Source: Acidobacteriota bacterium
GTDB taxonomy: Bacteria > Actinomycetota > Acidimicrobiia > Acidimicrobiales > Microtrichaceae
Length of the DNA: 64,000 bases
Assembly: GCA_003577145.1 (NCBI GenBank)
Contig: QEUP01000014.1
Coordinates: 1-64,000, forward strand
Direction: 5' to 3'
Below are positions 8,425-16,426 of the stretch, one piece after another (within the stretch, counting starts at the first letter, position 1; every line of letters begins with the position of its first letter). The notes below the pieces were generated by a model. It was not told the origin of the DNA and searched no databases. It saw only the letters and a program-made list of their open reading frames with translations. A program made the position numbers and the translations under genes.

Positions 8425-8691
8425 GTGAGCAAACCGAGAGTGCCCGGGGGGGCCGTGCACCGGCTCCCAGCAGATCTGCGCAGCGCGCTCCTCGAGAACC
8501 CCGTGGCACTCGACGCCTGGAAGGACATCACGCCTCTGGCCCGCAACGAGTTCATCTGCTGGGTCGAGGACGCCAAGCAGGAGACGACCCGCCAACGCCG
8601 CATCCGCCGGACCCAGGAGGAGCTGGAGGAAGGCCAGCGGCGACCCTGCTGCTGGCCGGGATGCGCACACCGCGAACGCAACGGCAGGTAA
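8425..8691 (+). CDS. YdeI/OmpD-associated domain protein
   Basis: The protein has 88 residues. LPADLRSALLENPVALDAWKDITPLARNEFICWVEDAKQETTRQRRIRRTQEEL matches the C-terminal half of the YdeI/OmdA family (bacteriocin-protection YdeI/OmpD-associated proteins), including the conserved helix with basic residues. The Cys-rich end PCCWPGCAHRE could bind metal. The start is GTG. It is a stand-alone single-domain form. The physiological role is not established. Confidence 0.65.
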   Translation: MSKPRVPGGAVHRLPADLRSALLENPVALDAWKDITPLARNEFICWVEDAKQETTRQRRIRRTQEELEEGQRRPCCWPGCAHRERNGR

Positions 8692-8787
8692 GGCCGGGCC
8701 GGCTTGCGACACAGGGGGTCGATGAGATGAGGCGTGGCCTTGTGTTGGCCACAAACCGCCGCGGCATCCGGGACCGCGCCGAGCAAG

Positions 8788-8898
8788 CCGCCGCCGCTGC
8801 CAGGTGAGAGCACCGGTCCGCTGCACTGCACCCGGCCGCCAGCGCCTGCTCATCTCGTTCAACCGCCGCCGCTCACAGGTGAGAGCACCGGTCCGCTG
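8788..8898. repeat. Two 36-bp direct repeats, 75-bp period
   Basis: The segments 8788-8823 and 8863-8898 are the same 36 bases with two differences. The core is CAGGTGAGAGCACCGGTCCG. There are only two copies, so this is not a CRISPR array. The interval 8692-9197 has no supported gene: it contains these repeats, the displaced EAL fragment, and a GACTC-AC-GAGTC palindrome (9164-9175) in front of the glycine-rich gene. Confidence 0.7.
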
Positions 8899-8976
8899 GG
8901 GGTGCCTTCAGGGCGATGCGGCACCTCCAGCGCCAGCCCAGCGGTAGCCGGCTGGTCCTGTTGGCTCACCCGGGAC

Positions 8977-9104
8977 GAGCTCGGCTGCCTGGCCGGCGGT
9001 CTCCACGCCCTCGGCGATCGTCTTGATGCCCAGGTTCTGGGCGAGAGGCCGCCATCGCCGCCGCTACCACCGCCGCATCCTCGGGATCGCGGTCCACACC
9101 GGGC
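8977..9104 (-). pseudogene. Displaced fragment of the neighbouring EAL-domain gene
   Basis: Bases 8977-9047 are identical to 11198-11268 over 71 bp. Similarity continues with small changes to about 9104 (matching about 11325). The segment encodes the IKTIAEGVETAGQ region near the end of the PAS-GGDEF-EAL protein. It has no start or domain context here, so it is a dead partial duplicate. Confidence 0.75.
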
Positions 9105-9197
9105 AGGCGCAGGCCTCGACGAGGTTCATCCTGACCGATCGGCCGAGCTAGGCTCGCCCCGCCGACTCACGAGTCAGCTGGACAATGGGGGTGCGAC

Positions 9198-10118
9198 ATG
9201 CACAGGAAGACGTTCCTCGCTATTCCGGCAACGGCCGCTGTCGTCGCGGGCTCAGCCCTGGTCACTTCAAGCGGTGTCAGTGCCCAAGAGGGTACCGCGG
9301 TGGTGTTCGAGTACAGCGGCGCCGAGCAGACCTGGGTCGTACCCGGGGATGTCTGTGAGATCGAGGTGGACGCCCGCGCCGCCCAAGGAGGGAACGGCGG
9401 CGGCGGCCAAACGATCAACCAGCTGAACCAGCCGAATCAGCTGAACCAGGGTGCGCTGGGGGGAAGGGCCGTGGCCTCCGTGGTGGTCACCCCCGGTGAG
9501 ACGCTGTTCGTCAACGTCGGCGGTGCCGGGCAGGACGGGGGGTCCAACCCGGGTACGGGTGGCGCCGGCGGCTTCAACGGTGGTGCCGCCGGCGGAACCA
9601 GTGATGGGTCGGGTGGCGGCGGCGGTGGCGGCGCCTCGGATGTGCGCCAGGGCGGTAACGCCCTCGCCAACCAGGTTGTCGTCGCCGGTGGTGGAGGTGG
9701 TGGTGGTGGCGGCCTCGACGGTGGCGACGGCGGTTCAGGCGGGGGAAGCGCCGGCGGCGACGGTGGCGACAGCCAAGACATCCCGCCCGCCACGGGCGGT
9801 GGCGGCGGCACCCAGGCCACCGGAGGCGCCCCCGGGACCGACACGCCTGGCGACGTCAACTCCGGTGGTGGTGGTGGCGGCGGTGGCTTCTACGGAGGCG
9901 GTGGTGGCGGCGGTGGCTTCTACGGAGGCGGTGGTGGCGGCGGTGGATCCGGCTTCGGCCCCGCCGGGGTCAGCTTCGAGTCGGGGGTGCAGCCGGGCGG
10001 TGGCCAGGTGACGCTCATCTACTCCGTGGAACCCGGTTGCGATACCGCGCCCAGCACGGAAACGCCACCGGCGGCACCTGCCCAGCCCGTAGCCGCCGCC
10101 CCCAGGTTCACCGGTTGA
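9198..10118 (+). CDS. Secreted glycine-rich repeat protein
   Basis: The protein has 306 residues. Residues 1-30 form a signal peptide (MHRKTFLAIPATAAVVAGSALVTSSGVSAQ). Residues about 33-65 are a beta segment (VVFEYSGAEQTWVVPGDVCEIEVDARAAQGGNGG), the usual opening of glycine-rich cell-surface domains. An Asn/Gln repeat INQLNQPNQLNQ follows, and then a long Gly-rich region to about 270 with perfect GGGGGGFYGG tandem repeats. The tail is PAAPAQPVAAAPRFTG, with no anchor. It is probably an extracellular matrix or adhesive protein; that role is inference. Confidence 0.7.
   Translation: MHRKTFLAIPATAAVVAGSALVTSSGVSAQEGTAVVFEYSGAEQTWVVPGDVCEIEVDARAAQGGNGGGGQTINQLNQPNQLNQGALGGRAVASVVVTPGETLFVNVGGAGQDGGSNPGTGGAGGFNGGAAGGTSDGSGGGGGGGASDVRQGGNALANQVVVAGGGGGGGGGLDGGDGGSGGGSAGGDGGDSQDIPPATGGGGGTQATGGAPGTDTPGDVNSGGGGGGGGFYGGGGGGGGFYGGGGGGGGSGFGPAGVSFESGVQPGGGQVTLIYSVEPGCDTAPSTETPPAAPAQPVAAAPRFTG
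9870..9947 (+). repeat. 30-bp in-frame tandem repeat in the glycine-rich gene
   Basis: Two identical 30-bp units (9870-9899, 9900-9929) and a partial third encode GGGGGGFYGG. The copy number could change by slippage without breaking the frame. Confidence 0.75.
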
Positions 10119-10182
10119 GCTCGTCTGGCACGCATCTCGATCGTGAAGATCAGATAGGCATACTGCTCGCCAGACGCTGTTA

Positions 10183-10205
10183 CCAGCGCCGGGGGGCCAC
10201 GCTGG
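10183..10205. terminator. Stem-loop between convergent glycine-rich and arsM genes
   Basis: CCAGCG-N11-CGCTGG is a perfect 6-bp stem one base beyond the arsM stop and 65 bases after the glycine-rich gene. A second, wider inverted repeat CGTCTGGC/GCCAGACG spans 10122-10176. Both fit a bidirectional terminator, although no U-tract is present. Confidence 0.4.
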
Positions 10206-10206
10206 C

Positions 10207-10962
10207 TCAGGCAGTGGCGCGGATGATGGCGCTGATCACGTCGTCGCCCACGTCATGGCTGGTGAGGACCTCGACCTCGCTGAACCCGGCCGCTTCGAGA
10301 CCGCCGGCGTACTCATCCCTGGTGAGGGCGCCGGCGATGCAACCGGTCCACTTCGCCAGGTCGGCCTTCTCCTCGGGACTGAACTCGCGGGTGGTGACCA
10401 CATCGGTCACCGCGAACCGGCCACCCGGGCGAAGCACCCGGTGAGCCTCCTCGAAGACCAGCGACTTGTCGGCCGACAGGTTGATCACGCAGTTGGAGAT
10501 GATCACGTCGACCGAATTGTCGGGCAGGGGGACGTCCTCGATCTCGCCCTTGAGGAACTCGACGTTCTCGATCCCGGCCTCGGCCTGGTTCCGTCTTGCC
10601 AACTCGAGCATCTCGTCGGTCATGTCCAACCCATAGACCTTGCCGCTCGGGCCGACTCTCCGGGCCGACAACAACACGTCGAGGCCGCCGCCAGAGCCGA
10701 GGTCCAGCACCGTTTCGCCCTCGTTCAACTCGGCCACCGCGGTCGGGTTGCCACAACCCAACGAGGCCAGCCTCGCCGCGTCGGGCACCTCGTCGCGCGC
10801 CGCCTCTTCGTACAAGGCCGCTCCGAAACCGGCTCCAGCCAGATCATCTGTCGCGGCGGGGCCGCAGCAGCCCGAAGCCTGCGAGCTCGCCAGCCGGGCA
10901 GCACCGGCGTAGCGCTCCCTGACCGCCTCCTTCACGTCGGCTCGGCTCACATCCTCAGTCAT
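10207..10962 (-). CDS. arsM: Arsenite S-adenosylmethyltransferase
   Basis: The protein has 251 residues. The SAM-binding motif is ETVLDLGSGGGLDVLLSARRVG, followed by GLDMTDEMLELARRN. The cysteines expected of ArsM are present: SGCCGPA near residue 31, ASLGCGNP near 69, ISNCVINL and KWTGCIAG. It should methylate As(III) to volatile or less toxic methylarsenicals in the cytoplasm. AGGAGGT lies five bases before the ATG. No arsR or other ars gene is adjacent, so any regulator acts from elsewhere, through the operator array upstream. Confidence 0.9.
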   Translation of the reverse strand: MTEDVSRADVKEAVRERYAGAARLASSQASGCCGPAATDDLAGAGFGAALYEEAARDEVPDAARLASLGCGNPTAVAELNEGETVLDLGSGGGLDVLLSARRVGPSGKVYGLDMTDEMLELARRNQAEAGIENVEFLKGEIEDVPLPDNSVDVIISNCVINLSADKSLVFEEAHRVLRPGGRFAVTDVVTTREFSPEEKADLAKWTGCIAGALTRDEYAGGLEAAGFSEVEVLTSHDVGDDVISAIIRATA

Positions 10963-11017
10963 GACCTACCTCCTGGTCCTCGATGGCCGGCCCGCCCTGC
11001 GAACCGCCACCCCACGT

Positions 11018-11066
11018 ATCGATCTGTATCGATGTATTTATATCGATGACCATCGATCTGTGTCAA
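11018..11066 (-). promoter_or_regulatory. arsM promoter overlapped by four ATCGAT hexamers
   Basis: On the minus strand TTGACA (11061-11066) and TATAAA (11037-11042) are 18 bases apart, which is close to consensus. ATCGAT occurs at 11018, 11028, 11042 and 11052. The spacing of 10, 14 and 10 bases is symmetric about the -10 box. Two hexamers lie in the spacer and two lie over the start site, an arrangement suited to a dimeric ArsR/SmtB-type repressor. Confidence 0.65.
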
Positions 11067-11110
11067 GGGGTGGCGACACATGTCACGGCGCGGCTACCGG
11101 CGAAAGAGGG

Positions 11111-12856
11111 TCAACGCCGCAGGAGGTCCTCGATCGCCTCAGCGGTACGCTCCTCACCGAGGTGGAAGCCCTGCGCGAGGTCGCAGCGCAGCCTGCGGAG
11201 CTCGGCTGCCTGGCCGGCGGTCTCCACGCCCTCGGCGATCGTCTTGATGCCCAGGTTCTGGGCGAGAGCGACAACCGCGGCTACCACCGCCGCATCCTCG
11301 GGATCGCGGTCAACCCCGGCCACGAACGACTGGTCGATCTTCAACAGATCCACGGGGAAGCAGCGCAGGTGGCTCAACGACGAGAAGCCCGTCCCGAAAT
11401 CATCCACCGCCACCAATGCGCCGAGGCCGCTGAGCCGGCCGAGCGCGTCGGCAACCCCGTCGATGTCGTCCATGAGCACGTTCTCGCTCACCTCCAGAGC
11501 GAGCTGAGCGGGCGGGACTCCCGCGACGCCGATGGCTTCGGCGGTGGCGTCGATGAAGGCCGGGCTGTTGAGCTGTCGCCCGCTGACGTTCACCGAGACG
11601 AAGAGATCAGGCGCCAGCTTGTGCCAGCGGGCGAAGGCGTCACAGGTCTGCTGCAGCACCCAAGAGCCGATGGGTACGACGAGCCCGGTCTCTTCGGCTA
11701 TCCGCAGGAACTCCGCGGGGCCGACCAACCCCCAGTCGGGGTGCTCCCAGCGCAGCAGCGCCTCGACGCCCACCAGCCGCGACGATTCGAGATCGAAGAT
11801 CGGCTGGTAGCGCAGGCGGAGCTGCCCCGACTCCAACGCCTTGCGCAGACCGTTCTCCACCTCGAAGCGCTCGACTGCACGCGCCCTCATCTCCGCGTCG
11901 AACATCTCGAGGCGCGCCCGCCCCCGCGACTTGGCCTCGTACATGGCAGCGTCGGCGTCCCTGATGAGGACCTCGGCAGCGGTCTTGCCGTCAGCCAAGG
12001 CGATGCCGATGCTGACCGTCACGAACAGCTCGGCGTCGGCAACCGAGTAGCTGCCGCTGACTGCGTCACTGACCCTCTCGGCAATGGCGATGGCCTGATG
12101 CTCGTCGATGATGCCCTCGCACAGCAGGACGAACTCGTCGCCCCCGAAGCGGGCGATGGTGTCCTCGGGGCGAACTGCTTGCTTGAGCCGCCGGGCGACG
12201 CAGGCCAGCAGATGATCGCCGTGGGTGTGGCCCAGGCTGTCGTTGACGATCTTGAGGTTGTCGAGGTCCAGGAACAGCAACGCCACGCTGGTGTCACGCC
12301 TGGCAGCACGAGCAAGCGCGATCCCCAGCCGGTCGAGCAACAGGGTGCGATTGGGGAGCCCTGTCAGCGGGTCGTGGGTGGCCTGGTGCTCGAGCAGCGC
12401 GACGAGCTGTTCGTCATGAGACCCCGAGGCCCCGGCGATCTCGCGCTCCTCGGTGACGTCTCGCATCCTGAACACGATGGCGCCCACCTCCGTGTCATCG
12501 AGCAGGTTCTTGCCCACGACATCCAGCAGCCTCCAGCTGCCGCCGGCGTGCCTGGCTCGAAGACGGTGATGGAGCGTGCCACCCCGCCGGTCACGCAGCT
12601 CCTTGAACCACGCCAGGGCCGTGCCCCTGTCACCCGGGTGGGCGAGCCCGGGCCCCGCCACCTCGGCAAGGCACTCCGGGTTGTAACCGAGCAGTGCGCC
12701 TGTGCCCGGCGAGGCCCACAGGACCCTCCCATCGCGGTCACAGAGCACGTAGACGTCGCCGAAGAGGCCGGCCAGGCCCGCCTCGGACGTCCCTTCACGA
12801 GCAGCATCGAACTGCGACGCCCGGTGCGGCGCTTCACGGCCTTCCACGCCAAGCAC
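11111..12856 (-). CDS. PAS-GGDEF-EAL cyclic-di-GMP turnover protein
   Basis: The protein has 581 residues. A PAS-like sensor covers about residues 30-137 and a GGDEF domain about 155-320, with the intact active site GGDEF (238-242). The inhibitory I-site RPED ends five residues upstream of it. The EAL domain covers about 330-575 with GVEALLRW (EAL 365-367), VDDFGTGFSSL and IKTIAEGVET. Both catalytic signatures look complete, so it could make and degrade c-di-GMP. There is no membrane segment. The start is GTG behind GGAGGGATAGGGG. Part of its 3' end is duplicated at 8977-9104. Confidence 0.9.
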   Translation of the reverse strand: MLGVEGREAPHRASQFDAAREGTSEAGLAGLFGDVYVLCDRDGRVLWASPGTGALLGYNPECLAEVAGPGLAHPGDRGTALAWFKELRDRRGGTLHHRLRARHAGGSWRLLDVVGKNLLDDTEVGAIVFRMRDVTEEREIAGASGSHDEQLVALLEHQATHDPLTGLPNRTLLLDRLGIALARAARRDTSVALLFLDLDNLKIVNDSLGHTHGDHLLACVARRLKQAVRPEDTIARFGGDEFVLLCEGIIDEHQAIAIAERVSDAVSGSYSVADAELFVTVSIGIALADGKTAAEVLIRDADAAMYEAKSRGRARLEMFDAEMRARAVERFEVENGLRKALESGQLRLRYQPIFDLESSRLVGVEALLRWEHPDWGLVGPAEFLRIAEETGLVVPIGSWVLQQTCDAFARWHKLAPDLFVSVNVSGRQLNSPAFIDATAEAIGVAGVPPAQLALEVSENVLMDDIDGVADALGRLSGLGALVAVDDFGTGFSSLSHLRCFPVDLLKIDQSFVAGVDRDPEDAAVVAAVVALAQNLGIKTIAEGVETAGQAAELRRLRCDLAQGFHLGEERTAEAIEDLLRR

Positions 12857-13000
12857 CCCCTATCCCTCCGTCGACAGGACCCCGACTCTACCGAGCCCGC
12901 CGGGGAGTCCCACAACGACGGCCTCGCCCCGACCCCGTGATGCCGCTGCCGACAACTGCCCCGTGAGCCGACGCCTGCTACGCCGGGGTCAGTTCTGCCC

Positions 13001-13933
13001 TCAGACCGCTGAAAGGGCCACCTGGGTCGCCGACGCCGCCGCTTGGAGCGCGTCGCTGCCCGACGCCACGCACCCGACACCCATGCTGCCGTCCACCGTC
13101 TCGACCAGCACGAACATCGTCGGCTCGTCGTCGACGAGGACCTCTCGGGCGTCACGCACCTCGCTGCCTCGCCCCTCGGCAGCCGCCACCGCAGTCGCCA
13201 CCGCGGCCAGTTCGGTCGCAGCGCTCCCGTTCCCGCTACGTTGCACGCCGTCGAGGGACACGAGCACCTCAGCACCGAAGCAGCCGCCCCCCGGAGGTAC
13301 GCCGTGCGTATCCTCGTTCCTTCTGACCAGCACCCGTGCCGGAACCGGCACCGCTAGGGGCTGGCTGGTCACCTCGAGCTGGAGGCACACATCGGCGATG
13401 GTGGTGCAGAGGCTCTCGATGAAGTGAGCCTCCTCCTCGGCCCAGGTGCCACCGGGACGGGCGATCACGAACGCCGACCGCGACGGTCCGCGATGACGGG
13501 TCACGATCACTCCCTCGAGGTCAGCCACCGCCCACAGCTCGGGGCCGGGCCGCTCGATGAGACCGGCGACGGTGGCGAACACGCTGTAGGCGAGAGAGGC
13601 ACCGAGATCCGCGATCGAGGGACGGTGGAGGCGAACATCGTGGTCGCCGGCCGCGTCGCGATGCACGTACATCACCAGCGCCGGCATCTCCAGCACCTCG
13701 TCGACGGAACGGAAGGCCTGTTCGACGAGCGCATCGAGCAGCCGGGCGAACGCCTCGGAGTTGGGCTCGTGAGGCCGGTCATCAGGGGTTTCGGGGATCA
13801 ACGCAGAGATGCCTCGTCCCTGGGTGCTTACCGCCGTGGTATCCGCCACGGCGCCATTAGGCTCCACCCGACCCGGACGCGTCAAGAGGTGGCGGCCAAG
13901 AACTGTCGTGAACCATCCCTTGTCCTGCGTCAT
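13001..13933 (-). CDS. Hypothetical protein, possibly GAF-like
   Basis: The protein has 310 residues and no recognised catalytic motif. The middle (about residues 75-190) alternates beta strands and helices (ALVMYVHRDAAGDHDVRLHRPSI ... EGVIVTRHRGPSRSAFVIARP), reminiscent of a GAF-type sensor. The C-terminal third (AAVATAVAAAEGR ... DEPTMFVLVETVDGSMGVGCVASG) resembles a roadblock-like fold. Neither assignment is firm. It lies 144 bases upstream of the GGDEF-EAL gene in the same direction, so it may feed a signal into c-di-GMP turnover. There is no signal peptide. Confidence 0.5.
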   Translation of the reverse strand: MTQDKGWFTTVLGRHLLTRPGRVEPNGAVADTTAVSTQGRGISALIPETPDDRPHEPNSEAFARLLDALVEQAFRSVDEVLEMPALVMYVHRDAAGDHDVRLHRPSIADLGASLAYSVFATVAGLIERPGPELWAVADLEGVIVTRHRGPSRSAFVIARPGGTWAEEEAHFIESLCTTIADVCLQLEVTSQPLAVPVPARVLVRRNEDTHGVPPGGGCFGAEVLVSLDGVQRSGNGSAATELAAVATAVAAAEGRGSEVRDAREVLVDDEPTMFVLVETVDGSMGVGCVASGSDALQAAASATQVALSAV

Positions 13934-14018
13934 GCGCTCGGCTGCGTACTTTCAGTGGGCTGGAGCGGCCACCAGGCGACGCAGTCGCAGCGGAGGGCCA
14001 CCTACCGGAGGGGCGCTC

Positions 14019-15185
14019 TCAGCGCAGTAGCGCACGCCGCAACAACCAGACCGACAAGGCGATGAGGACGGCGGCGAACCCCGCCAGCACCGCCAGGTCG
14101 ATCCAGATGTCGCTGATACTGCCCCCGTCGAACAGCACGGTCGTCCAGGCATCCATCGCCCACGCCTGCGGCACGAGGTGCCCGATGACCCTCATGACAG
14201 GTGGGACGAGGAACAGCGGCCACATGGCGCCGCCGAGCATCGACATGCCGATGGCGAGGGGGATGCCGATCGCCTGGGTCTGCTCGGGCGTGGAGGCCAC
14301 CGCACCGATGAGGACGCCCGCACCGGCGCTCACCAGCCCCCACAACAGGACGATGGCGGCCACCGCGAGCGGATCGCCCCAGCTCACGTCGAAGACCACC
14401 AGGCTCACCACGATGATGATCGCAGACTGGATCAACGCGAAGAACAAACGGCTGGAGGTGAGGCCTTCGACCATCGAGGTCATCCTGGTCGGCCCGGCGT
14501 AGATCCGTCGGGCCAGTCCCAGCTTGCGGATCTCCACGAGCGTGGCGCCGATCGCCAGGCTGTTGATGAACACGAACAGGGTGAGCTGGGCGGGCGCCAC
14601 GAAGGCGAAGCTGGACGGGTTCGTCTCGCTGGCTTCACCGGCTTTCGTGGTCGCCACCTTGGTGTGGGTGATCGTCGTGGAGACGTCAAATGCCGTCAAC
14701 ATGTTGCGCTCGTAGTCTCCGACCCCCTGCTCGGTGGCGAACAGCGCCGCCGACAAGACCTCGGACTGCTGCTGCACGGTTGCCTCCAGCGACGCGCGCA
14801 CGACTGAGGCGGCCGAGCTCGCGGGGTCTGCGAGCAGTTCGATCGTGGCCGTCTCGCCGCGTTGAACCCGGCTGGTCGTCCCGGAGGGTATGACGATGCC
14901 GGCAGCCAGGTCGCCGAGTTGCACGTCACGCGCGATGTCGCTCTCGTCGGAGTACTCGGAGATCTCGAGCACCTGGTCCTCCTCGATGGCCTCGGTGAGG
15001 TCCGTGCCGACGCTTCCCCCGTCCTCGTCGAGCAGGGCGACCGGCAGGGAGGTTACGTCGGCCGGGAAGGCCGTCCCGACGAGGAAGATGATGACGAAGG
15101 GGAGCACGAAGACGAAGAACAGGCCGACTCGATCACGAAAGACCCGGGTCAGCTCGGTCCGTGAGATGCTCAGCGCCGACCTCAT
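14019..15185 (-). CDS. ABC-2 type transporter permease
   Basis: The protein has 388 residues. The first membrane helix is at residues about 17-42 (RVGLFFVFVLPFVIIFLVGTAFP). A large extracytoplasmic domain runs to about 210, and five more helices follow to the C-terminus (LTLFVFINSLAIGATLV, IIIVVSLVVFDVSW, AAIVLLWGLVSAGAGVLIGAV, GAMWPLFLVPPVMRVI, IDLAVLAGFAAVLIALSVWLL). This is the YhgE/DrrB-like ABC-2 architecture. The ATG at 15185 overlaps the stop of the previous permease by four bases. With the ATPase at 16427 it forms a complete exporter of unknown substrate. Confidence 0.85.
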   Translation of the reverse strand: MRSALSISRTELTRVFRDRVGLFFVFVLPFVIIFLVGTAFPADVTSLPVALLDEDGGSVGTDLTEAIEEDQVLEISEYSDESDIARDVQLGDLAAGIVIPSGTTSRVQRGETATIELLADPASSAASVVRASLEATVQQQSEVLSAALFATEQGVGDYERNMLTAFDVSTTITHTKVATTKAGEASETNPSSFAFVAPAQLTLFVFINSLAIGATLVEIRKLGLARRIYAGPTRMTSMVEGLTSSRLFFALIQSAIIIVVSLVVFDVSWGDPLAVAAIVLLWGLVSAGAGVLIGAVASTPEQTQAIGIPLAIGMSMLGGAMWPLFLVPPVMRVIGHLVPQAWAMDAWTTVLFDGGSISDIWIDLAVLAGFAAVLIALSVWLLRRALLR

Positions 15186-16411
15186 GACAGCACCTTTCGC
15201 TGCAACAGGACCAGGGCCGCGATCCCGCTGCACGCGCCGATCGTGATCAGCCCCGCGAGGTGGGGGAGGATGCCGGCCAACCCCGCTCCGCCCACGGCGA
15301 GGTCGGTGAAGGCGTGCAGCGCCATGCCGTTCGGGGTGAACGCCGAGACCTCCTGGAGGAGAGGAGGAAGGCCGCCCGGCGAGATGAAGCTCCCCCCCAA
15401 CAGGGCGAGCCCGAGGGCCAGCATCGCGGTGAAGCCGTCGGCTTGGGCCTCGGTCCGGGCGAGGGCGGTGACGAGCATGCTCAACCCGGCTATGGCCACC
15501 ACCACGCAGACGATCACGAGGAGCGCGCCCCAGATCGGCCCCCAGTTGGCAGCGAGGGCGAGCGAGGTGACGATCCACACGATCACGATGCTGCTCAACG
15601 CCAGGGTGGCCACACCGACGGTCTTGCCGAACAGGATGGTCCGGTCGGTCACCGGAGCCGCTCGGACCCGCACGAGGGTGCCCTCGCGGCGCTCGCCCAG
15701 GATGGAACGGGCACCGATCCCCGCCGCGAAGAAGGCGAAGAGGATCGCCATGCCGGGCCCGTAGTAGGAGACGGCGTTGTACTCGCCCGAATAGCTCTGG
15801 TCGGCCACCACGATCGCCGGCTGCACCTCGACGCCGGCGCCGGACCCGGCTGTGGCGGAGGTCGCCGGCCCGCAACCGTCATCAGCGAGATCGGCGACCT
15901 TGTCGAACTCGCCCTCGCCGGCGGCGACGCGCAGCGCGGTGTTCACGGCGACCCGCGCCAGATCGACCCGTCCCGCGATGCCACCGGCGAGCGACTCGGT
16001 CACCTCGCCGGCGAACTGGCTCTCCTCGTTGATCACGGTGCCGATCGGGAGCGGCTCCGTTCTCAACGACTCACAGAAGCCCCGCGGCAACACGATCATC
16101 CCACCCACGTCGTCGTCATCGTCATCTACCATGCGACGGGCCTCGGCGGCGGTGGCGACCTCTCGGATCTCCAGGCCCTCACCCTCACCCTCGTTGACCG
16201 CCTCGACCAGGCCGTCGACGATCGCCGCCGACGTCACCGTCTGATCTTCGTCGACGAGCGCCACGTCGACCTTGAAGGTGTCGAAGCCGCTGAAGGCGAA
16301 GCTGATGATGGTCGCCAGCACGAGCGGGCCGACCACCCCCTGGATGAGGACCGACCTGTCCCTGAGTCGCCGGTGCAGGTCGTTGCCGGCGATGACGAAG
16401 GCGTTGCGCAT
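15182..16411 (-). CDS. ABC-2 type transporter permease
   Basis: The protein has 409 residues, a paralogue in architecture of the downstream permease. It has an N-terminal helix (VLIQGVVGPLVLATIISFAFSG), a long extracytoplasmic domain with an Asp-rich patch (MVDDDDDDVGG), and a C-terminal bundle of six helices (GMAILFAFFAAGIG through AGLITIGACSGIAALVLL). It pairs with the downstream permease as a heterodimer. It starts 16 bases after the ATPase gene ends and is translationally coupled to the following permease. Confidence 0.85.
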   Translation of the reverse strand: MRNAFVIAGNDLHRRLRDRSVLIQGVVGPLVLATIISFAFSGFDTFKVDVALVDEDQTVTSAAIVDGLVEAVNEGEGEGLEIREVATAAEARRMVDDDDDDVGGMIVLPRGFCESLRTEPLPIGTVINEESQFAGEVTESLAGGIAGRVDLARVAVNTALRVAAGEGEFDKVADLADDGCGPATSATAGSGAGVEVQPAIVVADQSYSGEYNAVSYYGPGMAILFAFFAAGIGARSILGERREGTLVRVRAAPVTDRTILFGKTVGVATLALSSIVIVWIVTSLALAANWGPIWGALLVIVCVVVAIAGLSMLVTALARTEAQADGFTAMLALGLALLGGSFISPGGLPPLLQEVSAFTPNGMALHAFTDLAVGGAGLAGILPHLAGLITIGACSGIAALVLLQRKVLS

Positions 16412-16426
16412 CGCCGAAGGGCCCGC

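Noticed and set aside
8788-8898. CRISPR array
   Set aside because: Only two 36-bp repeats occur, they are GC-rich without inner symmetry, there is a single spacer, and no cas genes are present.
10961-12940. Very long plus-strand open frame opposite the GGDEF-EAL gene
   Set aside because: It is antisense to a gene with complete domain signatures, has no family similarity, and its length comes from the high GC content.
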